Positions 25,284-33,849 of a stretch of 33,849 nucleotides of DNA are shown piece by piece. The DNA lies in the NCBI GenBank assembly GCA_045634085.1, contig JAZQZM010000029.1:1-33849 (forward strand), written 5' to 3'. Positions within the stretch are counted from its first letter, which is position 1. Each line of letters starts with the position of its first letter. Made by a program: the position numbers and the translations under genes. The stretch is from HGM04593 sp045634085. GTDB taxonomy: Bacteria > Bacteroidota > Bacteroidia > Bacteroidales > Bacteroidaceae. The notes under the pieces were generated by a model. That model searched no databases. It saw nothing but the letters and a program-made list of their open reading frames with translations, and had not been told where the DNA came from.

Positions 25284-26551
25284 AACTCATCTACCGCGTA
25301 ACAATAAGGCTTTCGGCCATCTTGCTGCCCATACTCCTGCTTTGGGCGGCCGTGTTCTACTACTCAATGGTACATGAGATAAACGATGAGACCGACGACA
25401 GCCTCGAGGATTACGCGACCATGCTCATACGCCGCACCCTCACCAACCATGAACTCCCGGGGCAGAGTGACGGCAGCAACAACACATACAGCATCGAGCT
25501 GTTGCCCGGCGGCACATGCACCGGGCCCATTCTTGAGTTTGAGGACAGACAGGTATATATCCCCGAAAAGCGCGAGACCGAGCCTGCGCGCACACTGCGC
25601 ATGAGTTTCTCCGACGCCGACGGCAACACCTGGCTGCTCACCGTCTCAACCCCCACATTCGAACGCGAGGACCTGCTCCTTGCCGTACTGTGGCATCTTG
25701 TGGCACTCTACGCCATACTTGTGATAACAATCCTTGCAGTAACGTCAATAGTGTTCAACTACAGCATGCGGCCGTTATACCGCCTGCTCAGATGGCTCGA
25801 CGGCTACAGCCTTGGCAACGGCGTTGAGGATTTGCCCATGTGCACGCACATCGAGGAGTTCAGGATACTGACAGAGAGTGCCCGCAGCACCATTGCGCGC
25901 GCCGAGGAGAACTTCGAACGCCAGAAACAGTTCATCGGCAACGCCTCACACGAACTGCAGACACCGCTTGCCGTGCTCGGCACACGCATCGAGTGGATGA
26001 TAGACAACACCCCGCTTACCGAGGAGCAGTTCGCCGAACTCACCAAGATGCGCCAGTCGCTGCACCGCCTGAGCCGCCTTAACCGTACACTGCTGCTCAT
26101 TTCAAAGATCGAGAACTCCCAGTTCAACGAAGTACACGACGTGGATATTGTAGAGCTCATAGACAACGAGCTCGAGATATACAAGGAAATCTATGCCGGC
26201 AAGGAAATCACATGCAGCACACAGCTGCCCGCGCAGTTCATCGCAGCCATGGACGAGTCACTGGCAACCACATTGGTCACCAACCTTCTGAAGAACGCCT
26301 TCCTTTACACCACCCGGGGCGGCACAATACGCATTTCCATGGACAAGGAGATGCTCATGGTAGAGAACAGCGGCACAGAGCCGCTTGATGCCACACGCCT
26401 TTTCGACAGGTTCTACACCGGTGGCGCCAACGGCTCAACAGGCCTTGGCCTTGCACTTGTAAAGTCAATTGCAGAGTTCTATAAGTTCGGGCTGGAATAT
26501 AGTTTCGTAGAGGAAATGCATAGGTTTGCTATAAGGTTCAGAGACGTATGA
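25280..26551 (+). CDS. Sensor histidine kinase
   Basis: A 423-residue membrane kinase. Two transmembrane helices (about 9-30 and 140-165) flank a periplasmic sensor region of about 110 residues with no recognised fold. A HAMP-like linker follows; the HisKA domain has phosphoacceptor His224 in NASHELQTPL, and the ATPase domain has the N box TNLLKNAF (Asn335 and Asn339) and the G box STGLGLALVKSI. It should phosphorylate the regulator encoded just before it. The signal is unknown. Its last 14 bases overlap the convergent tubulin-like gene. Confidence 0.93.
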   Translation: MKLIYRVTIRLSAILLPILLLWAAVFYYSMVHEINDETDDSLEDYATMLIRRTLTNHELPGQSDGSNNTYSIELLPGGTCTGPILEFEDRQVYIPEKRETEPARTLRMSFSDADGNTWLLTVSTPTFEREDLLLAVLWHLVALYAILVITILAVTSIVFNYSMRPLYRLLRWLDGYSLGNGVEDLPMCTHIEEFRILTESARSTIARAEENFERQKQFIGNASHELQTPLAVLGTRIEWMIDNTPLTEEQFAELTKMRQSLHRLSRLNRTLLLISKIENSQFNEVHDVDIVELIDNELEIYKEIYAGKEITCSTQLPAQFIAAMDESLATTLVTNLLKNAFLYTTRGGTIRISMDKEMLMVENSGTEPLDATRLFDRFYTGGANGSTGLGLALVKSIAEFYKFGLEYSFVEEMHRFAIRFRDV

Positions 26552-29213
26552 CATACTCAATCTCTTGAGTAATCAAACGACGGATGTTCTCATTGCCTCT
26601 TGCTGTTATCTCGGTCCTTGTCATGTTAATCTGTGAGTATTTGTCAAGATAGTTGGCCTTGGCATCAGCTGTCAGCTGGTTTACGGCCTCTTCGCCGTTG
26701 GTTCTGAGATAATCCTCAAAATACCCTGTGAACTCCTTAGCAATGGTTGCTCTGTGCTGCTTGAACTGGTCGTACGCATCATCACGATATTCGCCTATGG
26801 TAATCCAATTGTCAAAGAGTGGGTCGCCCAGCTCATTGCTCTTGAGGCTGTACTCTCCATTCTCATTCTTTATGAGGCCGAAGATGAATCCCTTTACCCA
26901 CATGTCAAGCAGTTCTTCGGTTGTATTGGCTCTCTGTGGCTCAATTTCAAAATTTTCACGTATCATACGCACCTCCCACTGAGCATCAATGAAATGATTG
27001 ATGGGTGACCTATCGTATTCGGCCTTACACTTGTTCAAGCAAGTCAAAGTATATGCAGGCACCACACCAAGTTGGCGATAGAAAATAATCTTGTCATTGA
27101 CACCAGTTGAAGAGTAATCAATACTTACAACACCCTTAGTAATATTCTCTATCGTCTTATCCCTGAAGAGACGGTTGTTTGTCATATCAGGAACACCAAT
27201 GTAGTAGAAATCCTGGAATCTCATATTAGGCTGATGCTGACCGTAGTCAACCTCCAAGAATGGAGACGATTTCTGAATAGCAACATTCACAATCCTATTC
27301 AACTTATCCTCATCCATCTCATTGACAATATCGTCAATTGTTGTATTTGCCAATCTCTTGCTGGTTGCAAGACTTGATGTATATACAGTAAAATAATTCT
27401 GCACATTGACGGCATTCTGACCATCGAGTGAGTAGATAGCATCACCACCGATGCTTCTTGCAAACTCATCAACCTGTACCTCCTCTGGATTAACCTTGAT
27501 ATTCATGGCCTCCTCAGTTGCCAAATCAATCTGGAATGTATGGATATTTCTACCGATATTGTTTGTGATGTTTGCAAGTTCAGTTGTAAACTGAGCGTTT
27601 ACATTCTTCAAAGTTTTCTCAATACCTCCAACTCTCTCATTCTCCTCCAAAAGCATTGACTGTATTGCATTGAATACCTTTATGGCAGCCTGTCGACGTA
27701 CAATCTCAATCTCATTTACATTTATCTTCTTTGTCGCGTCGGCAACATTTGTACAACGGTTCTCAACCTCTGCATTTCTTCTAAAGAGAGCAGGTCTCTT
27801 CATATACTCTTTCAAGTCGGTAATCTCCGCCTTGAGTTCAGTTTCAAGACGTGGCATTTTTTCACGGAGTTCATCGAGTTCACTCTGCATCTCACCTTTG
27901 AAGATGTCCACCTGAGCTGTAATGCCAAGAAGAATATTTTTAACAGTGGCAATACCACACTCTTTATTTATATGCTTTACAACGAGTTTCTTCAACTCTT
28001 CACGCACCTTGTTGATGAGTTCAGTTACCTTTCCGTTTACCTCGTCGTCACTTGGTCTATTCTGCTGCCTATTAGTATTGACATCGTCTTCCGGTGCCTC
28101 CTTATCCGAAATCGTCAATTCGAATTTAGGTTGCGGAGACAAAATAAAGTCAATGACGTGATCATTACCATCATTCTCACGGATATTAACCTCAGGAGAA
28201 TCAATCCATGCACTTACAATCTGGTCTGTATCAACGCAACTGTTGCCCAATCTCTCGATAACATTCTTTGCTGCCTTTATCTGATATATTCTTGCCAAAT
28301 CTGAACTATTGTGTGTGATTTCGCAGATACCAAAGCCACGGACCCATGCTTTCTTGTCTTTGACATCGTAAACGCCGCTTGCATAAATTCGATCCATTTT
28401 GTCACTGATATCTACTGGCATATTGTTCGTCGCGTCTGTAAACAGAGCGAGACCTAGCATTTCTGTAAGTTCGTAAATGTGGTTGTAAACAAGACCCTGT
28501 TGGTTTACATTGTCAACTAATGTAATTGAGTTGAACAATGGTCCCGTGATTTGTGAATTGATATCTTTGATATAATTCAACTGAATAGGTGTTGAGTTGA
28601 AGTCCATGTGCATAGTATAATCAATCTCCTTTATAGCACCGTATGTATTAGGGAAGATTCTTGCCTTTGCGGCAGGCGCCTGAATCATGGCATCAAAAAC
28701 TCCTGGCAGAACAGCATGCCCAATCAGTCTGCACATAGGATACGTTTCTTTTATGTACGAAGCGATATTCACAAAGGTTCCGCTACCTGTTACTCCAGCA
28801 ACAGAGAACACCAAGTGGACTTCAACTTCATTTCCAAATGGATAATACTCATTGTTGTATAAATTCTGGACATTGTTTATCTGAAGCATAATCTGCTCTA
28901 TCTTTGCAAATACAGTCTGATAGTTGATTGTAAGCGCGAAACGGCCACCAGTTCTCACCGCTCCGACACAGTTCTTGAGCGAACCTAACGCATAGACATT
29001 CATCTGTTCATTCTTGTCCAAATAAACTTTCCGACCATTCTTCGTCTCAAAGCTTTTGTCGTAAAAGCCACTAACAGTATCAATGCCCAAAAAGCCAATC
29101 ATGTGCGGCACTTCGCCATATGTGTCAACGAAAATCTTCTTTGTGTAGAGCAATGAACTCATACCGGTTCCGCCTAGGCCGATGAATAGGCTTCTTCTAA
29201 TTCCTGTAGCCAT
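26538..29213 (-). CDS. Large tubulin/FtsZ-like GTPase-fold protein
   Basis: An 891-residue protein. The N-terminal 300 residues show the tubulin-superfamily layout: a T1-like loop IGLGGTGMSS (11-20), a strand ending FLGIDT (41-46), a T3-like GAVRTGG (84-90) and the signature T4 loop as AGVTGSG (139-145) where FtsZ has GGGTGTG. LPGVFDAM and a helix near 260 (YNHIYELTEMLGLALF) fit later nucleotide-contact elements. A Q/N/D-rich linker lies at about 375-395, a long charged coiled coil at about 395-560, and an unrecognised C-terminal region of 330 residues follows. It best fits the Tubulin_2 (PF13809) type of bacterial tubulin-like proteins, far larger than FtsZ. No signal or membrane segment is seen. 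It is visibly more A+T-rich than rnr, the kinase and nrdD around it, has no partner gene nearby and is probably transferred. Function unknown; polymer formation is inference. Confidence 0.8.
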   Translation of the reverse strand: MATGIRRSLFIGLGGTGMSSLLYTKKIFVDTYGEVPHMIGFLGIDTVSGFYDKSFETKNGRKVYLDKNEQMNVYALGSLKNCVGAVRTGGRFALTINYQTVFAKIEQIMLQINNVQNLYNNEYYPFGNEVEVHLVFSVAGVTGSGTFVNIASYIKETYPMCRLIGHAVLPGVFDAMIQAPAAKARIFPNTYGAIKEIDYTMHMDFNSTPIQLNYIKDINSQITGPLFNSITLVDNVNQQGLVYNHIYELTEMLGLALFTDATNNMPVDISDKMDRIYASGVYDVKDKKAWVRGFGICEITHNSSDLARIYQIKAAKNVIERLGNSCVDTDQIVSAWIDSPEVNIRENDGNDHVIDFILSPQPKFELTISDKEAPEDDVNTNRQQNRPSDDEVNGKVTELINKVREELKKLVVKHINKECGIATVKNILLGITAQVDIFKGEMQSELDELREKMPRLETELKAEITDLKEYMKRPALFRRNAEVENRCTNVADATKKINVNEIEIVRRQAAIKVFNAIQSMLLEENERVGGIEKTLKNVNAQFTTELANITNNIGRNIHTFQIDLATEEAMNIKVNPEEVQVDEFARSIGGDAIYSLDGQNAVNVQNYFTVYTSSLATSKRLANTTIDDIVNEMDEDKLNRIVNVAIQKSSPFLEVDYGQHQPNMRFQDFYYIGVPDMTNNRLFRDKTIENITKGVVSIDYSSTGVNDKIIFYRQLGVVPAYTLTCLNKCKAEYDRSPINHFIDAQWEVRMIRENFEIEPQRANTTEELLDMWVKGFIFGLIKNENGEYSLKSNELGDPLFDNWITIGEYRDDAYDQFKQHRATIAKEFTGYFEDYLRTNGEEAVNQLTADAKANYLDKYSQINMTRTEITARGNENIRRLITQEIEYVIRL

Positions 29214-29401
29214 AGTTCTGCAGATATAAAGATAAAATAAACAGATTAGATTTAATACTCCGAAATACGTGTATTAGAAATGAGATGTGCAAATCTAGTC
29301 ATGGATACTTTTCGTTACCCAATGACTGTCCAAACGTAAAGATACAGATTTTTTTCTCAGTTAACCATGAATAGATGCGATAACATGTTTTGTTGCTATT
29401 A

Positions 29402-29890
29402 TTATAACAAAACGACTTTCTCCTCCTCCAGCGAACGCTGCACATCAATGACACGCTGGTTGCTGCTGCCACGGAAGCGCAGGGTCTCGTCGCGCAGGGC
29501 CTCAACGAAGCGGCCGTCGACAAGCACATCAACCTGCTCAAGCAATGCCCTCTGCGAGGGGTTCTGCAACAGCTGCTCGAAGAGATAGCCTGTGTAGCAC
29601 CATATATTCTTGCTGCTACGTTCCTTTATCGCACGTGCAAGTGCAGCAAAACCGTCGGGCTGGAACATTGGGTCACCACCCGAGAAGGTGACATCGGCAA
29701 AAGGGTCGGCAAGAATGACATCGAGTATCTCCTCGATATCTATCTCCCTGCCGTTATCAATGTCCCACGACTGGGGATTGTGGCAACCGGGGCAATGGTG
29801 CGGGCAACCTGAAGAATAGACCGAGGTACGAAACCCCGGTCCATCAACAGTTGTATCCTCCATTATCTCAAGTATAGAGATTGTTGCCAT
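29402..29890 (-). CDS. nrdG: Anaerobic ribonucleotide reductase activating protein
   Basis: A 162-residue radical SAM enzyme that installs the glycyl radical on NrdD. The iron-sulfur motif CxxxCxxC is C29, C33 and C36 (CPHHCPGC), and the SAM-contact motif is FSGGDP near 90. The length is typical of the small class III activase. It begins 4 bases after the nrdD stop in the same operon. Confidence 0.96.
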   Translation of the reverse strand: MATISILEIMEDTTVDGPGFRTSVYSSGCPHHCPGCHNPQSWDIDNGREIDIEEILDVILADPFADVTFSGGDPMFQPDGFAALARAIKERSSKNIWCYTGYLFEQLLQNPSQRALLEQVDVLVDGRFVEALRDETLRFRGSSNQRVIDVQRSLEEEKVVLL

Positions 29891-29894
29891 ATTC

Positions 29895-32102
29895 TTACTC
29901 GTGTACTACGCGGTCGTTAAGCTCGGAGAGTTTCGCCTTGTTCCAACGGTCGGTTGTACCTACAAGGTAACCTGTAATGCGCTGCAGCTTGTCAAGGTTC
30001 TTGCTGTGGCACTGTGGGCACTCCTGAAGGTCCTTTGTAGAGTTCTCATGACCGCAGTCGAGACAACGGTTGCGGTTGTGGTTTACTGAGCCGTAACCGA
30101 TGTTGTACTGGTCCATCATATCCACCACGCGCATGATAGCCTCGGGGTTGTGTGTGGCATCGCCGTCAATCTCGACGTAGAAGATGTGACCACCGCGTGT
30201 GAGGTCGTGATATGGAGCCTCAACCTCGGCCTTGTGACGTGCACTGCACTTGTAGTATACAGGTACGTGGTTGCTGTTGGTGTAGTAATCGCGGTCGGTA
30301 ACGCCCGGAATCACGCCGTAGCGCTTGCGGTCGCCGCGTGTGAAACGGCCCGAGAGTCCCTCGGCAGGAGTAGCCAGGATACTGTAGTTGTGCTGGTACT
30401 GCTCCGAGAAATCGTTTGCACGGTCACGCATGTAGGTGATGATGCGCAAACCAAGTTCCTGTGCCTCCTCACTCTCGCCATGGTGCTTGCCAATTAGTGC
30501 TACAAGACACTCGGCAAGGCCAATGAAGCCGATACCAAGAGTTCCTTGGTTGATTACAGGAGCAATGGTCTCGTTTGGCTTGAGTTTATCGCAGCCTACC
30601 CACAGAGCAGACATGAGCAAGGGGAACTGCTTTGCAAAGGCACTCTTCTGGAACTCCATGCGCTCGTGCAGCTGGCGTGCTGTAATCTCGAGCAGGTTGT
30701 CGAGCTTGGCAAGGAACATTGAGATACGCTGCTCCTTGTTCTCGACCTCCATGCACTCGATTGCAAGGCGCACAATGTTGACAGTTGAGAATGAGAGGTT
30801 ACCGCGGCCCACTGATGTCTTGGGACCGAAACGGTTCTCATATACGCGGGTGCGGCATCCCATGGTTGCCACCTCATGCATGTAGCGCTTGGGGTCATCG
30901 GCCTTCCACTCCTCACTCTGGTTGAACGTGGCGTCAAGGTTCAGGAAGTTGGGGAAGAAACGGCGTGCTGTTACCTTGCATGCAAGCTGGTAAAGGTCGT
31001 GGTTGCGGTCGCCCGGCAAGTAGCTCACGCCACGTTTCTTTTTCCATATCTGGATGGGGAAGATTGCAGTCTCGCCATTGCCCACACCACGGTATGTGCT
31101 GTTGAGCAGCTCGCGGATGATGCAACGTCCCTCGGCCGATGTATCGGTACCGTAGTTGATAGAACTGAACACCACCTGGTTACCGCCACGTGAGTGGATG
31201 GTATTCATATTGTGGATGAATGCCTCCATTGCCTGGTGCACACGGCACACGGTCTTGTTTATGGCATGCTGCATTATGCGTTCGTCGCCACTGAGGAAGT
31301 CGAGAGGCTGATGCACATAGTCCTCAATCTCCTTGTTGTAGAGGTGTGAGTAGTTGGCACCTGTAAGTTCCTCTATTGCCTTGAGTTCCTCGATGAGGCT
31401 TGCACGTACATATGGTGCAAGATAGAAGTCGAAAGCCGGAATGGCCTGACCACCGTGCATCTCGTTCTGCGCTGTCTCCATTGAGATACACGCAATGATG
31501 CTCGCAGTCTCAATACGCTTTGCAGGGCGTGACTCGCCATGGCCTGCATTGAAGCCGTTGAGCAGGATGTTGTCAAGCGGATGCTGGCAGCATGTGAGGC
31601 TCTTTGTGGGATAGTAGTCCTTGTCGTGGATGTGGAGATAGTTGTCATGCACGGCACCAACAACCTCCTCACTCAAAAGGAAGTCATCAACGAAAGGCTT
31701 TGTTGTCTCACTTGCGAACTTCATCATCATACCCGCCGGGGTATCGGCGTTCATGTTGGCATTCTCGCGGGTGACATCATTCGACTGGATGTTGATGATC
31801 TCCTGGAAAATGTCGCGTGTCTTTGCCTTGCGCGCAATGCGGCGCTGGTTACGGTAAGCGATGTACTTCTGGGCAACATCCTTTCGGCTACTCTTCATGA
31901 GCTCCATCTCAACCATATCCTGGATTGCCTCAACATCCATCTGGGCATCGCCCTTGAACGAGATGCGGTCAGCAATCTGGCGGATGAGTGACATGTCCTC
32001 ACCTTTCTCGGTGTGGAGCATGGCCATACGGATAGCCGTAACAATCTTTTCTTCATTGAAGCCGACAACACGTCCGTCGCGCTTCACAACAGTCTGAATC
32101 AT
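29895..32102 (-). CDS. nrdD: Anaerobic ribonucleoside-triphosphate reductase
   Basis: A 735-residue oxygen-sensitive class III reductase making dNTPs. The start at 32102 (MIQTVVKRDGRVVGFNEEK) opens straight into the ATP-cone regulatory domain (about 1-95); the upstream in-frame ATG at 32165 lies inside the promoter. The C-terminus has a zinc site with two CxxC pairs (CLDC and CPQC) and the glycyl-radical motif RITGYLVGT with Gly711. Full length. It forms an operon with nrdG and indicates anaerobic growth. A clear promoter lies 31 bases upstream. Confidence 0.97.
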   Translation of the reverse strand: MIQTVVKRDGRVVGFNEEKIVTAIRMAMLHTEKGEDMSLIRQIADRISFKGDAQMDVEAIQDMVEMELMKSSRKDVAQKYIAYRNQRRIARKAKTRDIFQEIINIQSNDVTRENANMNADTPAGMMMKFASETTKPFVDDFLLSEEVVGAVHDNYLHIHDKDYYPTKSLTCCQHPLDNILLNGFNAGHGESRPAKRIETASIIACISMETAQNEMHGGQAIPAFDFYLAPYVRASLIEELKAIEELTGANYSHLYNKEIEDYVHQPLDFLSGDERIMQHAINKTVCRVHQAMEAFIHNMNTIHSRGGNQVVFSSINYGTDTSAEGRCIIRELLNSTYRGVGNGETAIFPIQIWKKKRGVSYLPGDRNHDLYQLACKVTARRFFPNFLNLDATFNQSEEWKADDPKRYMHEVATMGCRTRVYENRFGPKTSVGRGNLSFSTVNIVRLAIECMEVENKEQRISMFLAKLDNLLEITARQLHERMEFQKSAFAKQFPLLMSALWVGCDKLKPNETIAPVINQGTLGIGFIGLAECLVALIGKHHGESEEAQELGLRIITYMRDRANDFSEQYQHNYSILATPAEGLSGRFTRGDRKRYGVIPGVTDRDYYTNSNHVPVYYKCSARHKAEVEAPYHDLTRGGHIFYVEIDGDATHNPEAIMRVVDMMDQYNIGYGSVNHNRNRCLDCGHENSTKDLQECPQCHSKNLDKLQRITGYLVGTTDRWNKAKLSELNDRVVHE

Positions 32103-32132
32103 ATATGTTTTTAGATTTTTGTTTCCGAAAAA

Positions 32133-32169
32133 CGAAAGATAGGCAAAAATAAACAATATATGCAAAAAA
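32133..32169 (-). promoter_or_regulatory. Putative nrdDG promoter
   Basis: On the minus strand TTTTTTG (32169-32163) is followed after 21 bases by TATCTTTCG (32141-32133), a close fit to the Bacteroidetes promoter pattern, 31 bases before the nrdD ATG. Confidence 0.6.
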
Positions 32170-32363
32170 CCACACTAAAGAGACGAAAAAGATATCAACA
32201 ATTTCGATTTTTAACAGATGAAAAAATATTGCCCATTTTTGCCTTTTTTTAGTTAAATTCGCAAAAAGACAACGTAGTTGCTTGTTTGTTTTTGCAGAAA
32301 TGCATACATTGCAGGCAAGAGAATGAGAACAGCCATATTATTAACCCGCCAACCAGTTTGCCT

Positions 32364-32537
32364 ATGATTGCATGGATAATAATAATCGGATTCATGATTG
32401 TTGCATTCGTTGCCAGAATGTTCGTGAAGCTGCGCCGCAGCAGATATGCCGGCAACTACCACCCCAACATTAACACGCGCAAGAAGCGCATGAGATTAGT
32501 GAACAGGTTCCGCCACCTCGAGGGTGTGGGTGACTGA
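32364..32537 (+). CDS. Possible small single-pass membrane protein
   Basis: A 57-residue frame: an N-terminal hydrophobic helix (MIAWIIIIGFMIVAFVARMF) followed by a strongly basic tail with many Arg and Lys (KLRRSRYAG, then NTRKKRMRLVNRFR). The composition is that of a real small inner-membrane protein with a cytoplasmic basic end. The frame runs upstream to an ATG at 32286 (83 residues), but that part is less protein-like. It is divergent from nrdD; a weak promoter (TTG 32229-32231, TAAATTCG 32254-32261) precedes it. No family recognised. Confidence 0.45.
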   Translation: MIAWIIIIGFMIVAFVARMFVKLRRSRYAGNYHPNINTRKKRMRLVNRFRHLEGVGD

Positions 32538-32676
32538 CGGGTGATGCAAGCGACAGGCAAAGCATCTTCTCCCAAAGGACGCGACATTTCAAGGCTCTTT
32601 TTATCCACAAATGAGCCAATATGGGTGCGTTCAGTTAAACAATGTTAAGCCAAGCCCCACAAGCGGTTTAATTGTA

Positions 32677-32684
32677 TACCTTTG
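32677..32684 (+). promoter_or_regulatory. Putative -7 box of the fabK-like gene
   Basis: TACCTTTG followed by CGG matches the Bacteroidetes TAnnTTTG element, 53 bases before the start codon at 32738. No clear -33 partner at the right distance. Confidence 0.45.
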
Positions 32685-32737
32685 CGGGGTTTTCAAAAAG
32701 ACAGGAACAGACAATTCAATTTACATAGAACAATATT

Positions 32738-33682
32738 ATGATTAAGAGCAGAATATGCGAGATTCTTGGGATTGAGTATCCCATTTTCCAGGGCGGTATG
32801 GCCTGGGTTGCCGATGCAGAACTTGCTGCAGCAGTATCGAACGCCGGTGGTCTCGGCCTCATCTCGGCAATAAACGCCGGAAGTGAGGCTGTGCGTAACG
32901 AAATACGCAAGTGCAAGACACTTACCGACAAGCCTTTCGGTGTGAACATCATGCTCCAGGCACCCAACGCCGAGGAGATTGCGAACATGATTGTGGAAGA
33001 GGGTGTAAAGATTGTCACTACAGGCGCCGGTTCTCCGGCAAAATACCTGCCCATGTGGAAAGAAAACGGCATAAAGGTAATTCCTGTAATTGCATGTGTT
33101 GCCCACGCGGTAAAGATGCAGGCTGCAGGTGTTGACGCCATTGTTGCCGAGGGTGCCGAATCGGGCGGTCACGTAGGCGAGCTGCACACAATGCCGCTCA
33201 TTCCGCAGATTGTCGACGCAGTGGAGATTCCTGTCATTGCAGCCGGTGGCATATGCGACGGCCGTGGTGCGGCTGCTGCGTTCATGCTTGGCGCCGATGG
33301 CGTACAGGTGGGTACACGCTTCTTGTCAGCAACAGAGTGCAACGTGCATGAGAACTACAAGGAGAAGATTGTAAAGGCAACCGACATATCGACCATCGTG
33401 ACAGGCAAGTCATTGGGTCACCCTGTACGTTCATTGAAGACACCGTTCTCAAGGAACTTTGCCAAGATGGAATCGGACCCCAATGTGACACCCGAGGAGA
33501 TGCTCGCATTCGGCGGCGGTGCACTGCGCAAGGCCGTACAGGAGGGCGATGCCGACGGCAGCTACATGGCTGGCGAGTGCGCAGGCCTGGTGAAGCAGGT
33601 AGAGCCTGCTGCAGAGATAATCAAGGACATCATCCTTGGAGCCGAGAAGGTAATGAAGGAGAGAATGGAGAGAATCTGCTAA
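32738..33682 (+). CDS. fabK: FabK-type enoyl-ACP reductase or nitronate monooxygenase
   Basis: A 314-residue FMN enzyme of the 2-nitropropane dioxygenase superfamily. Motifs: PIFQGGMAWVAD (14-25), GGLGLIS, GVNIML, the conserved EGAESGGHVGE near 139, and the phosphate-binding AAGGICDGRG and GADGVQVGTRF. Length and motif wording fit FabK, the flavin-dependent enoyl-ACP reductase II that completes each fatty-acid elongation cycle; nitronate monooxygenases share the fold, so the substrate is not certain. It is a single gene with its own -7 box and a hairpin after the stop. Confidence 0.88.
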   Translation: MIKSRICEILGIEYPIFQGGMAWVADAELAAAVSNAGGLGLISAINAGSEAVRNEIRKCKTLTDKPFGVNIMLQAPNAEEIANMIVEEGVKIVTTGAGSPAKYLPMWKENGIKVIPVIACVAHAVKMQAAGVDAIVAEGAESGGHVGELHTMPLIPQIVDAVEIPVIAAGGICDGRGAAAAFMLGADGVQVGTRFLSATECNVHENYKEKIVKATDISTIVTGKSLGHPVRSLKTPFSRNFAKMESDPNVTPEEMLAFGGGALRKAVQEGDADGSYMAGECAGLVKQVEPAAEIIKDIILGAEKVMKERMERIC

Positions 33683-33708
33683 GCATACATTCCATATTAT
33701 AAACAAGA

Positions 33709-33744
33709 AAGTGGATGACCCAAAAGTAAATGGGTTATCCACTT
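33709..33744 (+). terminator. Hairpin after the fabK-like gene
   Basis: A 14-bp stem (33709-33722 with 33731-33744, one G-U pair) with an eight-base loop lies 27 bases after the stop. No T run follows on the plus strand (CTTATTAC), so termination efficiency is uncertain. Confidence 0.6.
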
Positions 33745-33849
33745 CTTATTACGAGGTTGAATAAAAAGAGTTGTTTTTAGGCGTGCGAAGTCCGAAAAAG
33801 CGCAACCGACGCTGTAATGCGAGAGCAGAGAGTGCCCGCATTCTATGCC
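33745..33849. other. Unassigned window end
   Basis: No gene can be assigned on the plus strand. The minus strand is open from the window edge for about 49 codons down to a TAA near 33700, running through the fabK terminator hairpin, which makes a real gene doubtful; a scattered intergenic repeat is possible. Confidence 0.3.

Noticed and set aside
24600..26551. Naming the two-component pair rprY/rprX
   Set aside because: The layout is similar, but the kinase is clearly shorter than RprX as I remember it, and several such pairs exist in Bacteroidales.
24600..29213. Two-component pair and tubulin-like protein as one system
   Set aside because: The genes are convergent with overlapping ends and different base composition; nothing links them beyond adjacency.
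32103..32165. N-terminal extension of NrdD
   Set aside because: It covers the putative promoter; the ATP cone begins right at the later ATG.
1..33849. CRISPR arrays, tRNA or rRNA genes, integrase or transposase
   Set aside because: None found by reading both strands; the accessory region shows no recognisable mobility gene.

Overview
The window reads as a chromosome segment of a Bacteroidales bacterium (Bacteroides, Prevotella or Phocaeicola type; genus not resolved). The evidence is the gene order purH-mreB-mreC-mreD-mrdA-rodA, a GldH lipoprotein next to a RicT/PSP1 protein and the DNA polymerase delta' subunit, an anaerobic ribonucleotide reductase pair, and upstream boxes of the Bacteroidetes type (TAnnTTTG near -7, a TTG-containing box about 19-21 bases upstream). 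No rRNA, tRNA, CRISPR array or complete insertion sequence was seen.

Bases 1 to about 8.2 kb are accessory and visibly richer in A+T. They hold a 5'-truncated protein whose N-terminal half aligns without gaps to sigma-70 region 2, a scrap of the C-terminus of L-aspartate oxidase (nadB) followed by a strong hairpin, and two tandem minus-strand TIR-domain genes. The TIR domains are nearly the same, but one gene ends in a DUF1566/Fib_succ_major-like domain and the other in membrane helices. Next come two unrecognised genes and an operon of three lipoproteins, the first resembling DUF6175. The block from 3.4 to 8.2 kb is bracketed by two diverged direct copies of a roughly 90-bp promoter/leader element; the right-hand copy is the purH leader.

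Bases 8.4 to 15.7 kb are the core purine and cell-shape operon: purH, then the rod complex (MreB, MreC, MreD, PBP2, RodA), tightly packed with overlapping starts and stops. A convergent minus-strand operon (metF, holB, ricT, gldH) ends inside rodA. Minus-strand genes for a PepSY-like periplasmic protein, a PAP2 membrane phosphatase and an NAD-dependent epimerase follow, divergent from rnr (RNase R).

From 24.6 kb there is an OmpR-type response regulator coupled to a histidine kinase. An 891-residue tubulin/FtsZ-like protein on the minus strand converges on the kinase and overlaps it slightly. It has the tubulin glycine-rich loops plus a long coiled-coil and C-terminal region, is more A+T-rich than its neighbours, and has no recognisable partner. 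It is the most unusual gene in the window. The segment ends with nrdG-nrdD (minus), a possible 57-residue membrane protein and a FabK/nitronate monooxygenase-type flavoprotein.
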